From NCBI GenBank assembly GCA_938038445.1, contig CALHRZ010000005.1:1-64000 (forward strand): a stretch of 64,000 nt of DNA, read 5' to 3'. This document shows, piece after piece, positions 15,362 to 25,062 of the stretch (the stretch's first letter is position 1; each line of letters begins with the position of its first letter). Both the position numbers and the translations under genes were made by a program. The DNA is from an uncultured bacterium. GTDB lineage: Bacteria; Verrucomicrobiota; Kiritimatiellia; CAIKKV01. The notes under the pieces were generated by a model. It was not told the origin of the DNA. It saw nothing but the letters and a program-made list of their open reading frames with translations, and did not search any database.

Positions 15362-17317
15362 ATGAACCGCCTTACCCTCTTCTCTCTTGCCCCTCCTTCC
15401 ATGTCCACTGAGACCGATCTCGGACGAATCCTTGAGGAAATTCGTACGAGTCGAGCCGCAGGTAAAATCCGGGAACCCGCTGTTTTGGAACTGGCCCCCG
15501 GAACCTACAGGTTTGATAAAGGAGTCCGACTCACCGAATCCGACTCTGGGACCCCAACGGCTCCCCTTGTGATCCGAGCCGCCCCGGGCGCTCGTGTGAT
15601 ATGGACCGGAAGCCGGCCCATCGAGGGTTTTCAGGTCGTTCAAGATGCCGAGACCCTCGCCCGCCTCTCGCCCGAAGCACGCGGACATGTCCAGTCCTGC
15701 CATTTGCCTTCCGCCGGCATCCTCAACCTGGGTCATTTTCAGCCGCGCGGATTCCTCCGCCCCAGCGTCCCCACCTGGCCCGAGTTGTTCTATCGGGGCG
15801 AACGAATGCCTCTGGCGCGCTGGCCATCCGAAGGGTTTTCAACAATTCGGGACGTTCCAAAGCCAATCCCAGATGCCCACGGTCAGAAAATGGGATCGCT
15901 GGACGAAGGGTTCTTCTCCGAATGCAACCGAGCCCGTCAATGGAAAAACCCTGCCGATATTCTCGTCTTCGGCTATTGGGCGTACGATTGGGCTTCTTCC
16001 TTCGAACGAATCGAAACCCTCGATTCAGCCCGTTCCTTCATCCGGTTGGCTCCCCCTCGTGGACTGTATGGATACCGTGCCGGGCAGCGCATCCGATTTC
16101 TCAATGTTCTCGAAGAATTGAATCATCCCGGCCAGTGGGTCCTGGAACATTCGTCGGGCATGCTCTACTTTTGGCCCCCCGAGCCGCTTCAACCAGGGGA
16201 AGTTACCTTTTCCATCCTGGAAGAACCCTTTCTCACCCTTCAAAACGCCTCTCACGTCGGTATCGAAGGGATTTCGTTTCAGGAAGCCCGTGGAACGGCC
16301 GTGAACGTAGAGGGCGGGGAAACAGTTACAATCGAACGGTGCCGGTTCATCAACCTCGGCAATGAGGCAGTCCAAATTTCCGGAAAGAAAGGCCACTCGG
16401 TCCGCGGCTGCACGATCTCCCATACCGGCGACGGAGGCATTTCCATTCAGGGAGGCGACCGGCGGTCGCTCACCCCCGCAAGCCACACCGTCGAGCACAA
16501 CCATATCCACCACGTCGCCCGGATCACCACCACCTATGTTCCCGCAATCCTCGCCCAAGGCGTAGGAATTCGCATTGCCCATAACTGCATCCATGACCAC
16601 CCTCACTCCGCCATCATCCTGAAAGGCAACCAGATCCTTATCGAATTCAATCATCTTCATCACGTCTGCCTCGAAACCGGCGACGTGGGCGCCATCTACC
16701 TGGGCCGTGACTACACCTTCCGCGAAAACATCATTCGCTTCAACTACATCCACGATACGGGCGGCGTCGGAATGGGTTCCATGGGCATCTATAACGACGA
16801 CTGCGTCAGCGGAACCCTCATGCAGAATAACCTCTTCCGGAAGGTCAAATGGGCCGTTTTTATGGGGGGCGGACGCGATTTCGTCGTCGAGGGCAACCTG
16901 TTCATCGAATGCAATCCCGCCCTCCACCTCGACGGACGCGGTCTGGATCCCTCCCCCGTCTGGTCCAACATGGTCCGGATCACCATGAAAGAACGCCTCG
17001 AAGCGATGAACTGGCGCTCCCCTCCCTACAGCACCCGCTATCCGGAACTCGCTACCCTCGCCCCCTACTACGAAAAAGGCGATGGAATTCCTCCCGGCAA
17101 CATCCGAATCGCTCACAACATTTGCGCCGGCGGCCAATGGGCGGAAATTACCTGGCACGCAACTGCCGACATGGTCACTTTTGAGGATAACCTCGTAACG
17201 CCGAACACACAATGGATTGAACTTTCCGAAAAAACCCTCCGATTCCGTAACCCACCTCCCTTTCCGAAAGGGTTCCAACCGTTTCCCTTCGAAAAAATCG
17301 GCCCGCATTATCCTTGA
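15362..17317 (+). CDS. Right-handed parallel beta-helix protein (large)
   Basis: 651 aa. The N-terminal region (VLELAPGTYRFDKGVRLTES, PLVIRAAPGARVIWTGSRPI) is like that of many polysaccharide-lyase-type beta-helix proteins of uncultured bacteria. The centre carries rungs such as NASHVGIEGISFQEARGTAV, GHSVRGCTISHTGDGGISIQ and GVGIRIAHNCIHDHPHSAII. No signal peptide is visible. A second possible start is at 15401, but neither has a ribosome site. A carbohydrate-active role is likely from family, with unknown substrate. It is upstream of and probably separate from the OsmC gene, which has its own promoter. Confidence 0.75.
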   Translation: MNRLTLFSLAPPSMSTETDLGRILEEIRTSRAAGKIREPAVLELAPGTYRFDKGVRLTESDSGTPTAPLVIRAAPGARVIWTGSRPIEGFQVVQDAETLARLSPEARGHVQSCHLPSAGILNLGHFQPRGFLRPSVPTWPELFYRGERMPLARWPSEGFSTIRDVPKPIPDAHGQKMGSLDEGFFSECNRARQWKNPADILVFGYWAYDWASSFERIETLDSARSFIRLAPPRGLYGYRAGQRIRFLNVLEELNHPGQWVLEHSSGMLYFWPPEPLQPGEVTFSILEEPFLTLQNASHVGIEGISFQEARGTAVNVEGGETVTIERCRFINLGNEAVQISGKKGHSVRGCTISHTGDGGISIQGGDRRSLTPASHTVEHNHIHHVARITTTYVPAILAQGVGIRIAHNCIHDHPHSAIILKGNQILIEFNHLHHVCLETGDVGAIYLGRDYTFRENIIRFNYIHDTGGVGMGSMGIYNDDCVSGTLMQNNLFRKVKWAVFMGGGRDFVVEGNLFIECNPALHLDGRGLDPSPVWSNMVRITMKERLEAMNWRSPPYSTRYPELATLAPYYEKGDGIPPGNIRIAHNICAGGQWAEITWHATADMVTFEDNLVTPNTQWIELSEKTLRFRNPPPFPKGFQPFPFEKIGPHYP

Positions 17318-17341
17318 CCCTTTTTTCTTTCGTGTTATCTT
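17314..17341 (+). promoter_or_regulatory. Sigma-70-type promoter for OsmC gene
   Basis: TTGACC, 16 bp, TATCTT, overlapping the stop codon of the preceding gene. The OsmC gene at 17371 has an AAAGGAG ribosome site. Confidence 0.5.
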
Positions 17342-17370
17342 GAATTTGTACAAAACGAAAGGAGCCGGCC

Positions 17371-17805
17371 ATGCCATCCAAAAAAGTCACCGTCCAACTT
17401 CAACAGGGGCAAGGGTTCAAAACGATCTGCAAGGCCGCATCCCATACCCTTGTCATTGATCAACCGACTGCCGCCGGCGGTACGGACGCAGGTCCTACGC
17501 CACTGGATTATCAGCTCTTCGCTCTGGGCGGTTGCATCGCAGCAATTGGCCGGATTATCGCCATGCAACGCCGTCTTCCCATCCGCGGTTTTGATATCGC
17601 GGTGGAAGGAGAAATCAATACCGATGCCCTTCTGGGAAAACCCTCGCCCGATCGCGTCGGCTTCAAATCCTTCACAGTCAAGGTCAAAGTGGATGCCGAT
17701 CTGTCGGAAGAGGAAAAGAAAAAACTGATCCACGAGATTGATACCCGTTGCCCCATCTCGGACAATCTTCAGAATCCCACCCCCGTTTCCATCTTGCCTG
17801 CATGA
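17371..17805 (+). CDS. OsmC family protein (thiol peroxidase-like)
   Basis: 144 aa. The two redox cysteines of the OsmC/Ohr family are present: C55 in FALGGCIAAIGRIIAMQRR and C127 in TRCPISDNL, with the family's PTPLDYQLFALGGC lead-in. It probably reduces organic hydroperoxides in the cytoplasm or is one of the uncharacterised YhfA/OsmC-like proteins; the sequence does not separate these. The length is typical. The ATG at 17371 follows AAAGGAGCCGGCC. Confidence 0.88.
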   Translation: MPSKKVTVQLQQGQGFKTICKAASHTLVIDQPTAAGGTDAGPTPLDYQLFALGGCIAAIGRIIAMQRRLPIRGFDIAVEGEINTDALLGKPSPDRVGFKSFTVKVKVDADLSEEEKKKLIHEIDTRCPISDNLQNPTPVSILPA

Positions 17806-17844
17806 ATCATCCCTGTTGCTTCGCTATGTCTCCCTGGCTGTCTG

Positions 17845-18756
17845 GTGGTTGACGCTCGACCCATCCTGGATCATGGGGAAGGGAGGGAAGATGTCCTCTA
17901 TCTCGGATCCAGCTCCTGGAAATTTCCCTCTTGGCGCGGTTTGGTCTATTCCAAGACGACCCCTCCGTCCCGCTTCCTCTCGGAATACACCTCACGTTTT
18001 TCATGCGTCGAGGTGGACCAATGGTTCTGGAGTCTCTTCAGCCCCGATCAGCCCCCCGTCCTGCCAAAACCCGAAACGGCTTCCGAATACGCGGCGTCGG
18101 TACCCCCTCATTTCCGGTTTGGAATAAAACTCCCCGATGCGCTCACATTAACCCATTACCGCCCAAAAGCCGCGGAGACCGCCCTAAGACCAAATCCTCA
18201 CTTCCTTTCCACCGAACTGCTGGCCGCCTTTATGGAACGCATTGCGCCCCTAAACCCCTTCCTGGGCCCGATGATGCTTCAATTCGGCTATCTGAATCGG
18301 CAAATGACGGATTCCCAGACCGCCTTTCACAACCATCTGGCGCGCTTCTTCGACACCGCACCTCGGCACTTTCCATGGGCCGTTGAATGCCGCAATCCCA
18401 CCTGGCATAACGCCGCCTATTTGGAATTCCTGAAGGAACGAAAGGTGGGATTGGTGGTACTCCGGGGTTACTATATGCCCCCGTTCTTCGACTGGCTCCG
18501 ACAAAACCTGGACCGATTGCCCGACTCCGTGATTCTCCGCCTTCAAGCCGGCGATCGGTCGGACATGGAACGTCGCACAGGCGGCCGCTGGTCGAGGCGA
18601 ATCGAACCCAAGGACGCCGAGCTGGAAGCCACGGCGGAAATCATCGGGCGGCTCCGAGACAAAGGGCGGAGCGTGTGGGTCTTCGTCAACAACCATTACG
18701 AAGGTTCCGCGCCTCTCACCCTGGCTCGACTCCAGGAACGGTTGAACGGCGCCTGA
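17845..18756 (+). CDS. DUF72 domain protein (YecE-like)
   Basis: 303 aa. The family pattern is clear: VLYLGSSSWKFPSWRGLVY, EVDQWFWSLFS, PPHFRFGIKLPDALT, HFPWAVECRNPTW and KGRSVWVFVNNHYEGSAPLT. DUF72 proteins have a TIM-barrel-like fold and no established reaction. The start is uncertain: GTG at 17845 is the first in-frame candidate without a clear ribosome site, and the conserved part begins about 20 codons later near a purine-rich GGGAAGGGAGGGAA tract. It is 39 bp downstream of osmC on the same strand and faces comM tail to tail. Confidence 0.85.
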   Translation: MVDARPILDHGEGREDVLYLGSSSWKFPSWRGLVYSKTTPPSRFLSEYTSRFSCVEVDQWFWSLFSPDQPPVLPKPETASEYAASVPPHFRFGIKLPDALTLTHYRPKAAETALRPNPHFLSTELLAAFMERIAPLNPFLGPMMLQFGYLNRQMTDSQTAFHNHLARFFDTAPRHFPWAVECRNPTWHNAAYLEFLKERKVGLVVLRGYYMPPFFDWLRQNLDRLPDSVILRLQAGDRSDMERRTGGRWSRRIEPKDAELEATAEIIGRLRDKGRSVWVFVNNHYEGSAPLTLARLQERLNGA

Positions 18757-18771
18757 GCGTTGCCTTTCCCT

Positions 18772-20301
18772 TCACGCCGGCCGGTCCAGCGCCCGATATT
18801 GAATGGACTCCGCCACATGGTGCGGTTCGATAATCTCTTTGCTGTCCAAATCCGCAATCGTTCGCGCCACCTTAAGGATTCGATCATAGGCCCTTGCGCT
18901 GAGATGCATGGCCGCCATCGCTTTGCGGAGCAGATCATGCGACTCCTTCCCCAGCCGACAGAACTCTTGCATCTCACGGGGCCGCATTTGGGCATTGCAG
19001 GCCACCCCCGGTCTCTCCCGAAATCGTTCCCTCTGAATTGCTCGAGCCTGCAGGACCCGAGCACGAATGTCCGCCGATTTCTCGCCCTTCGCCGAGGACG
19101 CCAATTGGGCATAGGACACCGCCGGCATCTCAATGTGCAGATCGATCCGGTCCAGCAACGGCCCCGAAATCCGATTTCGATATCGCTGAATCTGAATCGG
19201 GGAACAGCGGCATTCCTGGCGCGAATCGCCGGACATCCCGCACGGGCAAGGATTCATCGCCGCCACAAGCATGAACCGGCAGGGGAACGTGACCGTCGCC
19301 GCGGCCCGAGTGATGGTAACCCGCCCATCTTCCAGAGGCTGACGCAGCACCTCGAGCACATTGCGATGAAATTCCGGCAACTCATCGAGAAACAAAACCC
19401 CATGATGCGCCAAACTCACCTCACCCGGCATGGGATGAGCCCCGCCGCCGAGAAGACCGGCATCGGAAATGGTATGATGAGGCGCCCGAAACGGCCGCTG
19501 GGTGACCAGCGCACGGTCAGAGGGCAGAATGCCCGCGATACTGTGAATCCGGGTGACTTCCAACGCCTCGTCTAACGTGAGGGGCGGCAGTATGCCAGGG
19601 AGCCGTCGCGCCAGCATCGTCTTGCCGGTCCCGGGCGGGCCGATCACGAGAAGGTTGTGTCCCCCGCTGACCGCCACTTCGATCGCTCGCTTGGCATGTT
19701 CCTGCCCCTTAATCTCTTCGAAATCCTCCAAAACCTGACCGTTCCTTTCCTGCAAGGGATCGCCGTCCAGGCGGAAAGGCGCCGGGCGATGCACCCCGGC
19801 CAACTGGTCGGCCGCTTCCCGAAGCGTGCGGACCGGATAAATGTCAAGCCCTTCCACCACCGCGGCTTCCCGAGCGTTTTCGGAAGGGACCAAAAACCCC
19901 TTGAACCCTTCGGCCTTCAGCCGCATGGCCATGGGGAGAACTCCTTTGACTCGCCGGACTTCTCCACTGAGGGCCAACTCCCCCACCAACGCGAATTGAT
20001 GCAGCACCGAAGGATCAAGATTCTCCTTGGCGGCCAGGAGCCCGGCCGCAATCGGCAAGTCCAAGCTCGGCCCCTCCTTTCGAACGTCGGCCGGTGCCAG
20101 ATTGACGGTGGTGCGTCCCAGATGGGGTTTGAAGCCGGAATTGGCCAAAGCGGTAATGACCCGGTCTTTGCTTTCCCGAACCGCCGCGTCGGGAAGGCCA
20201 ACGATCACCATCGAAGGATCGCCACGGCCTGAATTGACTTGAATCTCAACCGGATAGGCATCCACGCCATAAATGGCTCCTGAAAATACTTTCGCAAACA
20301 T
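18772..20301 (-). CDS. comM: YifB/ComM-type Mg-chelatase-like AAA+ ATPase
   Basis: 509 aa. It begins [20 protein letters not shown], contains [15 protein letters not shown], the Lon-like N-terminal domain, the Walker [21 protein letters not shown] and [18 protein letters not shown], and the Mg-chelatase C-terminal part ending near [17 protein letters not shown]. ComM is a hexameric helicase that extends recombination during natural transformation in studied bacteria. The start ATG 20301 has AAGGAG 9 bp upstream and a clear promoter (20355-20383). Confidence 0.94.
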   Translation of the reverse strand: MFAKVFSGAIYGVDAYPVEIQVNSGRGDPSMVIVGLPDAAVRESKDRVITALANSGFKPHLGRTTVNLAPADVRKEGPSLDLPIAAGLLAAKENLDPSVLHQFALVGELALSGEVRRVKGVLPMAMRLKAEGFKGFLVPSENAREAAVVEGLDIYPVRTLREAADQLAGVHRPAPFRLDGDPLQERNGQVLEDFEEIKGQEHAKRAIEVAVSGGHNLLVIGPPGTGKTMLARRLPGILPPLTLDEALEVTRIHSIAGILPSDRALVTQRPFRAPHHTISDAGLLGGGAHPMPGEVSLAHHGVLFLDELPEFHRNVLEVLRQPLEDGRVTITRAAATVTFPCRFMLVAAMNPCPCGMSGDSRQECRCSPIQIQRYRNRISGPLLDRIDLHIEMPAVSYAQLASSAKGEKSADIRARVLQARAIQRERFRERPGVACNAQMRPREMQEFCRLGKESHDLLRKAMAAMHLSARAYDRILKVARTIADLDSKEIIEPHHVAESIQYRALDRPA

Positions 20302-20354
20302 GAAAAAGGTCTCCTTGGGCCGGCACGCCAGAGACCATTATCGGAGCATTCTTG

Positions 20355-20383
20355 TTTATACCACGGTTCCCTCTCTCTCTCAA
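20355..20383 (-). promoter_or_regulatory. Sigma-70 promoter for comM
   Basis: On the minus strand, TTGAGA, 17 bp, TATAAA. The predicted start gives a 5' leader of about 45 nt. Apart from this, the 164-bp region between comM and the pseudogene holds nothing recognised. Confidence 0.6.
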
Positions 20384-20465
20384 CCTTTTAATCACCCCCC
20401 TCGATTCAGACGCCGAATAGACTTTTGGGTCGAAACGCGACATACGGAAAGTCCGATTTGTGGCG

Positions 20466-21477
20466 CTAAAGGTGCCTTTTGAACCGAAACAATCGGCCGT
20501 CTCCCGGCTCAAAGGTGAGCGGTTGGGCGCGGGGACGATTGGGGAACGGCGCCATCCACTTCCCATCGGCGTGGCGATACTCCTCAACGGACTCGCAGCC
20601 AAAATGGAAGGCGATCGCGGCCGGAGCCAAGGGGTTGCGATTGACAATCAGCACATACTCGTAGCCGTTGAGGTGGGCATCCACGAACTGCCCCGCCACG
20701 ACAGGATCGCCCCGCGCAAAGAGATCGTTGGGATGGCCAAGGGTATATTGGTCCAAGGGACGGGTGTAAAAGAAATCAGCGGGATGATGATAGACGCCGA
20801 TCGAGCGCAAGGGCATGAGCACTTGGGCCAACGCGCGCAGTTTGCGGTTGAGGCGCTGAGCACGGAACCAGCCCTCGTTGGGCGTGCCGTCCGGGTCAAG
20901 CATGTAGTGGTTGAGGCTATAGGAAAAGTACTGCATGGCTCTGGCTCCGTAGGCCAGACCACACAGGGTTTGAAAGGTCATTCCGCCTAATGCCCTGGCC
21001 TGGCTGTAGGCCGGGCCGGCGAGAGTGAACGCCCACCCTGCGAAAAATGCCTGAATGATCTGCAACCACGTGGGGTTGGCGTTCACCCCATTGTTGACAA
21101 AGGAAATCTGACGCGTCCAATCGGCGCGCGGAGCAAATGGATTTCCCGTTCACGCCATTGACGGAACCGGGCCACCGCCTGAGCCCAGCCATGTTCGAAA
21201 GCCTGCACTCGCCACGTCACCCCTTTGCTTTCTTGCAAGGCGTCAAAGGGAGAAACGTTGAACGAAGCCACGGAGACGCCGATGGCTCCATCGCGCGGAC
21301 AAACAAACAGGGATTTGTAGGTCCATTGGGAATCCTCCGACCATAGAGCCAAAGCCCCTCGGCGGCTGCCGATAAAGACGATGATCTGATAATCCCAAAA
21401 GTCCGGCCATTTGTTGTGCCACGTCCATTTATTTTTTTCGGCGTGTTATTCGCGTCTGTGACCTCCCACGGACTGAA
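20466..21477 (-). pseudogene. Decayed glycoside-hydrolase-like gene
   Basis: Three frame-shifted pieces read in order on the minus strand: FSPWEVTDANNTPKK, then KWTWHNKWPDFWDYQIIVFI through RFRQWRERE, then PFAPRADWTRQISFVNNGVN through a terminal EPGDGRLFRFKRHL. The first break is at a seven-A run (T7 on the plus strand, 21432-21438), the second near 21140. The last piece resembles the end of a GH42/beta-galactosidase-like catalytic domain (YGARAMQYFSYSLNHYM, LMPLRSIGVYHHP, EPGDGRLFRF). The N-terminal part is missing, and the jump from NPTWLQ into that C-terminal part suggests an internal deletion. It directly follows the glycosidase-like gene at 21514 on the same strand. Confidence 0.65.
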
Positions 21478-21513
21478 TCATGCAAATGGCAATTTCGATT
21501 CTTTGAATCGTCC

Positions 21514-23001
21514 TTACTCTCTTGGAGTCGGACTGCCGTCCTGAAACCGGAAACTGAATAGATCCGCATCCTTCATGACAAATCGTAGACGCACCGGTTC
21601 CCCCCCCAATCGGCTCACATCGGGCCCCTGATGCCACGCCACAATGTGCTCAATCTCATCCCCAATGATCTCCGGACACTCCCCAAGCGTAAACCCGGGA
21701 ATCGGCACGCCGTCAGCGTCCTGAATTTCAATACGCACAAAACCTGGAGCACTGGTTCGATAGTTGATTTCCAGTTTTTCCCCTTTAAAAACAAACGGTT
21801 TCGTAATCATTTCCCCGCCAACCCAGGGGGCGTTGACCGACGCAAATCCGTCGGTGCGGAGCAACAGACGCTCGATATGACAGGAATCCTGCATGTAGTG
21901 ACGGGAAACAAACATCTGGAGACGCTCCTTCCCTGCCGGCAGAATGCCCGTCAAGGGAAAGTTCGTCCGCGAAACCCAATTGGCGTATCCTAAACCCGGC
22001 CGAATGAACGTCTCCATGAAGGTGCGATCATAAACCGTCGTTCCCGCCCGACTGGTCAACATAACGGCATCGGAACAATCCTTGTAATACGCCCCCTTCA
22101 CACCAACTGCCGCCGCCTGGTCCGCCGTGAGGACCTGACGCCCCTCCATGAAACGAGCAGCGGGAGCCAGGTAAATGTGCGGGGCGCGAAAATACGGCTG
22201 GGTATTATTGGTGTAAAACTGCTCGCGCGGCGTATTCCCATAGCTCATGGGAATGGAGGGCGTCCACGTCATCAAGTCCTTCGAAGTGGCGCGGGCCATG
22301 CTGCGATATCCCCTGCCGCCCAACCGTTCGACATCGGCGCTTGGAGCATCCTTGGCATTCTCCCAAAACCGGTAATAGAGCACATACTGCTCCTCCGCTT
22401 CACTCCAAAACATCGTCACACCGCCATCAAAGCAATTGGGCAAATCGCTGATCATCTCAGGCTGCGGGTCGAGCTTACGGAAGATAAAGCCTTCGGCCGA
22501 TGCCCAAAAAACCAACCGCTTCGGTCCCACCGGATCGTTGTAGGCCGTATGAGGGACCCCACTGAGTGGCACACTTTGAACCAACTTGATCCGCTCGTGA
22601 TACGGCACGCCGGGCCGTGTGTCCACCCACGGAGTGCTGGGAAAGGAAAAGGTTGTCTTCCCGTCGTCGGCAGCGATGATATTGTTTTCCGGCCACTCCG
22701 GCCTGCAGACAACGTTCAGGGCTGGCTTTTTCCAGGTGGCGCCGCCGTCTCGGCTTTCCGCCACGCAGGCAACGCCGTTGAGATCGGCGGGGTCGAGGGT
22801 CATGGCCCGATAGTACATCAAGAACCGGCTGTCAACCTCGATCACCGATAGACCGGAATTGGCGGGTCCTTCCCAGGGCTTGTCAATCCGGAGAACCACT
22901 CCTCCGGAAATCGGCTCATGCAACCGAAGCGTCACCCCCTCCATCCGCTCCACGAGCAACCGATCTACGAACAGCTGCCTTCGATCGCCTATATCCTGCA
23001 T
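21514..23001 (-). CDS. Glycosidase-like beta-propeller protein (GH32/GH43/GH68 superfamily type)
   Basis: 495 aa. The opening DIGDRRQLFVDRLLVERMEG and RLHEPISGGVVLRIDKPWEG, plus ESRDGGATWKKPALNV, FWSEAEEQYVLYYRFW, and late DSCHIERLLLRTDGFASVNA, match a family of predicted glycosyl hydrolases with a five-bladed propeller and C-terminal beta-sandwich, common in Planctomycetes, Verrucomicrobia and relatives. I set the start at ATG 23001 because GAGGAG lies 6 bp upstream; two in-frame ATGs further upstream lack such a site. No signal peptide. The enzymatic reaction is not known for this group. The next gene downstream is the decayed glycosidase. Confidence 0.7.
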   Translation of the reverse strand: MQDIGDRRQLFVDRLLVERMEGVTLRLHEPISGGVVLRIDKPWEGPANSGLSVIEVDSRFLMYYRAMTLDPADLNGVACVAESRDGGATWKKPALNVVCRPEWPENNIIAADDGKTTFSFPSTPWVDTRPGVPYHERIKLVQSVPLSGVPHTAYNDPVGPKRLVFWASAEGFIFRKLDPQPEMISDLPNCFDGGVTMFWSEAEEQYVLYYRFWENAKDAPSADVERLGGRGYRSMARATSKDLMTWTPSIPMSYGNTPREQFYTNNTQPYFRAPHIYLAPAARFMEGRQVLTADQAAAVGVKGAYYKDCSDAVMLTSRAGTTVYDRTFMETFIRPGLGYANWVSRTNFPLTGILPAGKERLQMFVSRHYMQDSCHIERLLLRTDGFASVNAPWVGGEMITKPFVFKGEKLEINYRTSAPGFVRIEIQDADGVPIPGFTLGECPEIIGDEIEHIVAWHQGPDVSRLGGEPVRLRFVMKDADLFSFRFQDGSPTPRE

Positions 23002-23148
23002 GCAAATCTCCTCATTCATGTCGAGTAGTTTATACATTATCGTATCAGCCTCTTCGGTCGTAGTCCACAATAGAAAAAAGTCTGGAACCGTCCGCGATGT
23101 TACAACCCAAGCCATACCTCCGCTGCTTAGCCCCCACCCCCCCCGCTA

Positions 23149-23175
23149 GAGAAAGACCGCGCACGGGTCTTTCTC
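23149..23175. repeat. Perfect hairpin in intergenic region
   Basis: GAGAAAGACC and GGTCTTTCTC are perfect 10-bp arms around a 7-bp loop. No T tract follows on either strand, so it is not a typical terminator. Confidence 0.55.
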
Positions 23176-23645
23176 CGCCTTTCCGCACAAAGAGAGAGCA
23201 AGGGCTCTTCGTCCCTCTTCCTTCTGCGCCTGTAGTACCCGGCACGCTCCGTCCCCCGGCGCCATCTGCCCCGCGTACAACCGCTGCAATGCGCTGCAGC
23301 TTAGCGAGAGGCGGAAGGGGGATGCCGTTTTCCCGACGCGATCGAAACTGTTTGAATTGTTGGAAAAGGCATCCCCAGGTCTAGAAAGTATTGCTCTATC
23401 GTTGCAGGGGCCGCAGGACCCGAATAACCTGCTCCCAAATACATTTGCTTCATCCGTCGATGCGACCCATCAGCAATTGGACTACCCCGGTTGGATCGTA
23501 TGCTCCCCATGCAAAGCAAGGCTATGCTTCTCGAATAACCACCCACAGCCTAACCCATCGACAGTCGGCGAACAGGAGGCGTTAATTGGCAAGGATTCGT
23601 CCCCGCCGCTCGTAGCTCATTCCATCCGTTTGCCATCTCTTCCTT

Positions 23646-23675
23646 CTGGCACCCGATTGATGATTCCCTTATAAT
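23646..23675 (+). promoter_or_regulatory. Sigma-70 promoter for the 23.7-27.4 kb operon
   Basis: CTGGCA, 18 bp, TATAAT (consensus -10). The start would be near 23682, about 19 nt before the ATG at 23701, with AAAGGG as ribosome site. Confidence 0.65.
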
Positions 23676-23700
23676 GAAACAAGGAACCGAAAGGGTATAA

Positions 23701-25062
23701 ATGGGTTCTTTTGTTTCCTCTGCTTCCCGAATCTTGCGTCTAACCGTTGGAGCAATCCTGTGGGGAATTTCAGGTTCCCTCCTGATCGCAACATTCGTGG
23801 CCGGAATTCGCTGGAACCAGGTGCGGGCCTCAGAGCGGGACGCCCGCTTGCTCCTCGCCGCCTGGCGTTTTGAAGAAGCCATCAGCGAACTCGAAGCGAT
23901 CGAGCCATGGAGCCGTTGCTTCCCAGGCTTCTATACGGAAAACCTCTTGCTCCGCATCCAAAGCCTCGTCCGCCAAGGCCAATGGCGCAAGGCGTGGCCG
24001 CTCGCCGAGGCCATCCGCCACCACCCCGAAAAACCCCTACGCTTTCCATCGCCTTCCGATTTCACGACCGCCCCTCTCCCTGCCCTTCACCATCTCGGTT
24101 TAGCCTTGATCGGGCGCCTTTCGCAACATTTCCACCCTCCTCGAACGCTCAATGCCTGGGCCGGCTATGCGGCCATTCTCCAAGAGCTGAAAGATCAGCA
24201 AAACGATGACGATCTCAACGCATTCCAGGAGGCCGTCACCCGCCAGTTTCCCCGCTCTCCAATCGCCATCCAAACCTCAGCAGCGCCCCGCAGGGCCGAC
24301 CTGCAGCCCCGCCGACCTCCTGCACCGCGTACATTGTCCCCCTCTTCCCCTCAGCCCCCCGCTCCGGAACAAGTCCGTATCCGTCCATCCCCTCCCCCCG
24401 AAGAAGAGACCCTCTCCACAGCCTCCGAAGCCCAACCGGCCTTTGGTTGGGGAATCGTGACGAACCGGGAAGCGTTCGCTTACCACCCGCGTACCTCCGC
24501 ACCGGTTCGCCCGCTCCAGGCAGGCGATGTCGTGGTCATGGAACGGTTTTTCACCTTGCGCAACCGAGAGGCGGCGGAAGGCGTTCTCATTCTCACCAAC
24601 GGAACCGTTCCGGAATTGGCCTTCCTGTTGCAAGACCTCGAACTCCGTCCCGGTTCCTACCAGGAAACGGATCCCCGCGAAGTGATGTGGCGCAGTCGTT
24701 TGGTCCGGTTGCTCGCCGAAGAGGGCGCCCTGCGCGCCCAGCTTGAACGGGAACAGCGCAGCCGAAAACCCGAGGAGATTGCGTATGAAAATGCGGTCCG
24801 GCGTTATCAAGAACTCCAAAATCGAGCGCGCGCCCTTCAGGCGCAACTCGACCAGCCAGGAGCAAACCGCTCCAGCATTCTCGAACGGCTCCGCGCGATG
24901 AGGTATGAGGAAGCCGCTTTGGCCCGCGAAGTACAAACCCATAAACAGAAACTCGAAAACACCGGGGAGTCCACGGCAAAACGAATCGAACAAGAGCTTC
25001 TCCAGCTCACCCAGGATATTCAGGAGGCCCGCCAGACCTTGACCAGGCTCACCTCTTCATGA
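23701..25062 (+). CDS. Membrane-anchored coiled-coil protein of unknown function
   Basis: 453 aa, not recognised. One N-terminal transmembrane segment (about residues 14-36, LTVGAILWGISGSLLIATFV) is followed by a helical, TPR-like region (LLAAWRFEEAISELEAIEPW), a proline-rich linker (about 190-245), a small globular part (FGWGIVTNREAFAYHP, VVVMERFFTLRNREAAEG) and a long coiled coil (about 330-453, rich in E, R, Q, L). The topology suggests a short cytoplasmic tail and a periplasmic body. It opens an operon: its stop overlaps the start of the transglutaminase gene, and that one the ABC ATPase gene, so it may be a structural partner of an export or envelope complex. That is inference. Confidence 0.7.
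   Translation: MGSFVSSASRILRLTVGAILWGISGSLLIATFVAGIRWNQVRASERDARLLLAAWRFEEAISELEAIEPWSRCFPGFYTENLLLRIQSLVRQGQWRKAWPLAEAIRHHPEKPLRFPSPSDFTTAPLPALHHLGLALIGRLSQHFHPPRTLNAWAGYAAILQELKDQQNDDDLNAFQEAVTRQFPRSPIAIQTSAAPRRADLQPRRPPAPRTLSPSSPQPPAPEQVRIRPSPPPEEETLSTASEAQPAFGWGIVTNREAFAYHPRTSAPVRPLQAGDVVVMERFFTLRNREAAEGVLILTNGTVPELAFLLQDLELRPGSYQETDPREVMWRSRLVRLLAEEGALRAQLEREQRSRKPEEIAYENAVRRYQELQNRARALQAQLDQPGANRSSILERLRAMRYEEAALAREVQTHKQKLENTGESTAKRIEQELLQLTQDIQEARQTLTRLTSS

Larger units (their letters stand above)
23002..23700. other. Long intergenic region
   Basis: About 700 bp between the divergent genes at 23001 and 23701. No open frame has a ribosome site or recognisable protein sequence. It contains a perfect 10-bp-arm hairpin at 23149-23175 and, at its right end, a strong promoter (23646-23675). 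The rest, 23180-23640, may hold remnants of lost genes or an untranslated RNA; nothing definite is seen. Confidence 0.6.

Noticed and set aside
23357-23674. Small plus-strand frame of 105 codons in the 23-kb intergenic region
   Set aside because: No ribosome site, no recognisable protein and a start inside unstructured sequence; the region is better described as non-coding.
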